From Streptomyces globisporus (lineage in GTDB: Bacteria > Actinomycetota > Actinomycetes > Streptomycetales > Streptomycetaceae), in NCBI RefSeq assembly GCF_003501885.1, contig NZ_QWFA01000062.1, positions 1-55,116 on the forward strand: a stretch of DNA of 55,116 nucleotides. Reading direction: 5' to 3'. Shown here piece by piece: positions 53,906 through 55,116 of the stretch. The notes under the pieces were generated by a model, which was not told the origin of the DNA, did no database searches, and saw only the letters and a program-made list of their open reading frames with translations. Made by a program: the position numbers and the translations under genes. Numbering within the stretch: the stretch's first letter is position 1; the number at the start of each line of letters is the position of its first letter.

Positions 53906-55116
53906 GTGACACCTACCGTCCCCGCCTCCACCCTCGGCGTCCACTCCGAAGTGGGGCGGCTGCGCAAGGTCCTGGTCTGCGCCCCCGGCATGGCCCACCG
54001 CCGGCTGACCCCGACCAACTCCGACGATCTGCTCTTCGACGACGTGATGTGGGTGGAGAACGCCCAGCGGGACCACGCCGACTTCGTCGCCCAGCTCACC
54101 GAACGGGGGGTGGAGGTCGTCGAACTGCACGCCCTGCTGGCCGCCACCATGGAGATCCCGGAGGCCAGGTCCTGGCTGCTCGACCGGAAGATCGACGCGA
54201 ACGAGGTGGGCCTCGGGCTGGTCGACGACACCCGCGCCTTCCTCGACACCCTGACCCCGCGCCGGCTGTCCGACCATCTCATCGGCGGCCTGGCCATCGC
54301 CGACCTTCCGGAGGAGTTCCGTTCGGCGTACGTGGGGCTGGCCCGGGAGGGCACGGGGGCGCGGGAGTACCTGATGCCGCCGCTGCCCAACACCCTCTAC
54401 ACCCGGGACACCACCTGCTGGCTCTACAGCGGGGTGACGCTCAACCCGCTCTACTGGCCCGCCCGGCACGACGAGACCCTGCTGATGAAGGCGATCTACA
54501 CCTTCCACCCCGACTTCCGGGGCTCCACGATCTGGTGGGGCGACCCGGAGAAGGACTGGGGCCGGGCCACGTTCGAGGGCGGCGACATCATGCCGGTCGG
54601 CAGCGGCGTCGTCCTCATGGGCATGAGCGAACGGACCTCCCGCCAGGCGATCACCCAGGTCGCGGCGGCGCTCTTCGCGCAGGGGGCGGCCGAGCACGTC
54701 ATCGTCGCCGGGATGCCGAAGCTGCGCTCCGCGATGCACCTGGACACGGTGTTCACCTTCGCGGACCGGGACATCGTCACGCTGTACCCGCGCATCATGG
54801 ACGGCGTCCACACGTTCTCGCTGCGGCCGTCGGACCGGGCGCCCGGGATCGAGATCACCGACGAGGGGACGACGCCGTTCACCGAGGTCGTGGCCCGGGC
54901 CCTGGGCCTGCCCCAGCTGCGAGTGATCGAGACGGGCGGTGACGTCTACGCCTCGGAGCGCCAGCAGTGGGACAGCGGCAACAACGCGGTGGCCCTGGAG
55001 CCCGGTGTGGTCTTCACGTACGACCGCAACACCCAGACCAACGCCCTGCTGCGGCGGGCCGGGGTGGAGGTCATCACGATCGTCGGGGCGGAGCTGGGGC
55101 GGGGCCGGGGCGGCGG
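53906..55116 (+). CDS. arcA: Arginine deiminase, 3-prime end outside the window
   Basis: Partial, about 403 codons. It hydrolyses arginine to citrulline and ammonia. The guanidino-modifying fold is clear: [17 protein letters not shown] near the start, the Asp in LYTRDTTCW, Glu and Asp in [11 protein letters not shown], His in [12 protein letters not shown], and [20 protein letters not shown]. The catalytic cysteine (in a C-terminal C-x-S/T motif) would come about ten residues after the window edge, so it cannot be checked. GTG start with AAAGG six bases upstream. It forms an operon with arcD; arcB and arcC are not visible. Confidence 0.95.
   Translation, partial: MTPTVPASTLGVHSEVGRLRKVLVCAPGMAHRRLTPTNSDDLLFDDVMWVENAQRDHADFVAQLTERGVEVVELHALLAATMEIPEARSWLLDRKIDANEVGLGLVDDTRAFLDTLTPRRLSDHLIGGLAIADLPEEFRSAYVGLAREGTGAREYLMPPLPNTLYTRDTTCWLYSGVTLNPLYWPARHDETLLMKAIYTFHPDFRGSTIWWGDPEKDWGRATFEGGDIMPVGSGVVLMGMSERTSRQAITQVAAALFAQGAAEHVIVAGMPKLRSAMHLDTVFTFADRDIVTLYPRIMDGVHTFSLRPSDRAPGIEITDEGTTPFTEVVARALGLPQLRVIETGGDVYASERQQWDSGNNAVALEPGVVFTYDRNTQTNALLRRAGVEVITIVGAELGRGRGG

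Noticed and set aside
52374..53912. A 512-codon minus-strand frame opposite arcD
   Set aside because: Highly charged shadow of a membrane protein gene, without motifs.

Overview
The window is high-GC actinobacterial chromosome, almost certainly Streptomyces. Codon third positions are strongly G/C, GTG and TTG starts are common, and many gene pairs overlap by a few bases. The gene order also matches the conserved Streptomyces core: gatCAB, a GGDEF/EAL protein and ligA together, then mnmA, an amidase and a cysteine desulfurase, then a dipeptide ABC operon, then gcvT-gcvH-glyA-sdaA. No rRNA, tRNA, CRISPR array or intact insertion sequence was seen.

Layout. 1-7.3 kb: membrane protein, MMPL exporter overlapping a GNAT acetyltransferase, Tat-secreted phospholipase C, ArsB/NhaD-type permease (all minus strand). 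7.4-13.3 kb: gatC-gatA-small membrane protein-gatB and an RmdB-like cyclic-di-GMP enzyme. 13.6-23 kb: ligA, a MetE-core protein, SDR, LOG protein, DUF427 protein, an alpha/beta hydrolase lacking its usual histidine, mnmA, an exported amidase and a cysteine desulfurase. 23-25.2 kb: two small membrane-protein genes, then a TetR gene and an acyl-CoA thioesterase gene that are both broken by internal deletions. 25.2-32 kb: TRIC-family channel and a complete dppABCDF-type peptide importer. 32-34.7 kb: two SseB-family genes and a P-loop protein. 34.9-39.7 kb: a tandem glycine riboswitch controlling gcvT, then gcvH, glyA and sdaA, that is glycine cleavage, serine/glycine exchange and serine deamination.

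After sdaA the sequence becomes accessory. A cluster of helically phased TCCCTG repeats (39.7 kb) precedes a decayed arsenic-resistance island (39.9-45 kb). Intact parts are a cysteine-tailed flavoprotein, two ArsR repressors, an Acr3 arsenite exporter and an ArsC arsenate reductase. Broken parts are a truncated MFS gene, two flavoprotein fragments joined tail to tail, and a stub of thioredoxin reductase after arsC.

The most interesting segment is 45.4-52.3 kb. A large LuxR-type ATPase regulator (LAL family), an orphan peptide-binding lipoprotein and a secreted chymotrypsin-like protease each carry the same dyad operator upstream (TATCCG, 13-14 bp, CGGATA, with the 10-mer CGTATCCGTG identical in all three). 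This looks like one regulon for proteolysis and peptide sensing or capture. The window ends in an arcD-arcA pair (arginine/ornithine exchange and arginine deiminase), with arcA cut off by the window edge just before its catalytic cysteine.
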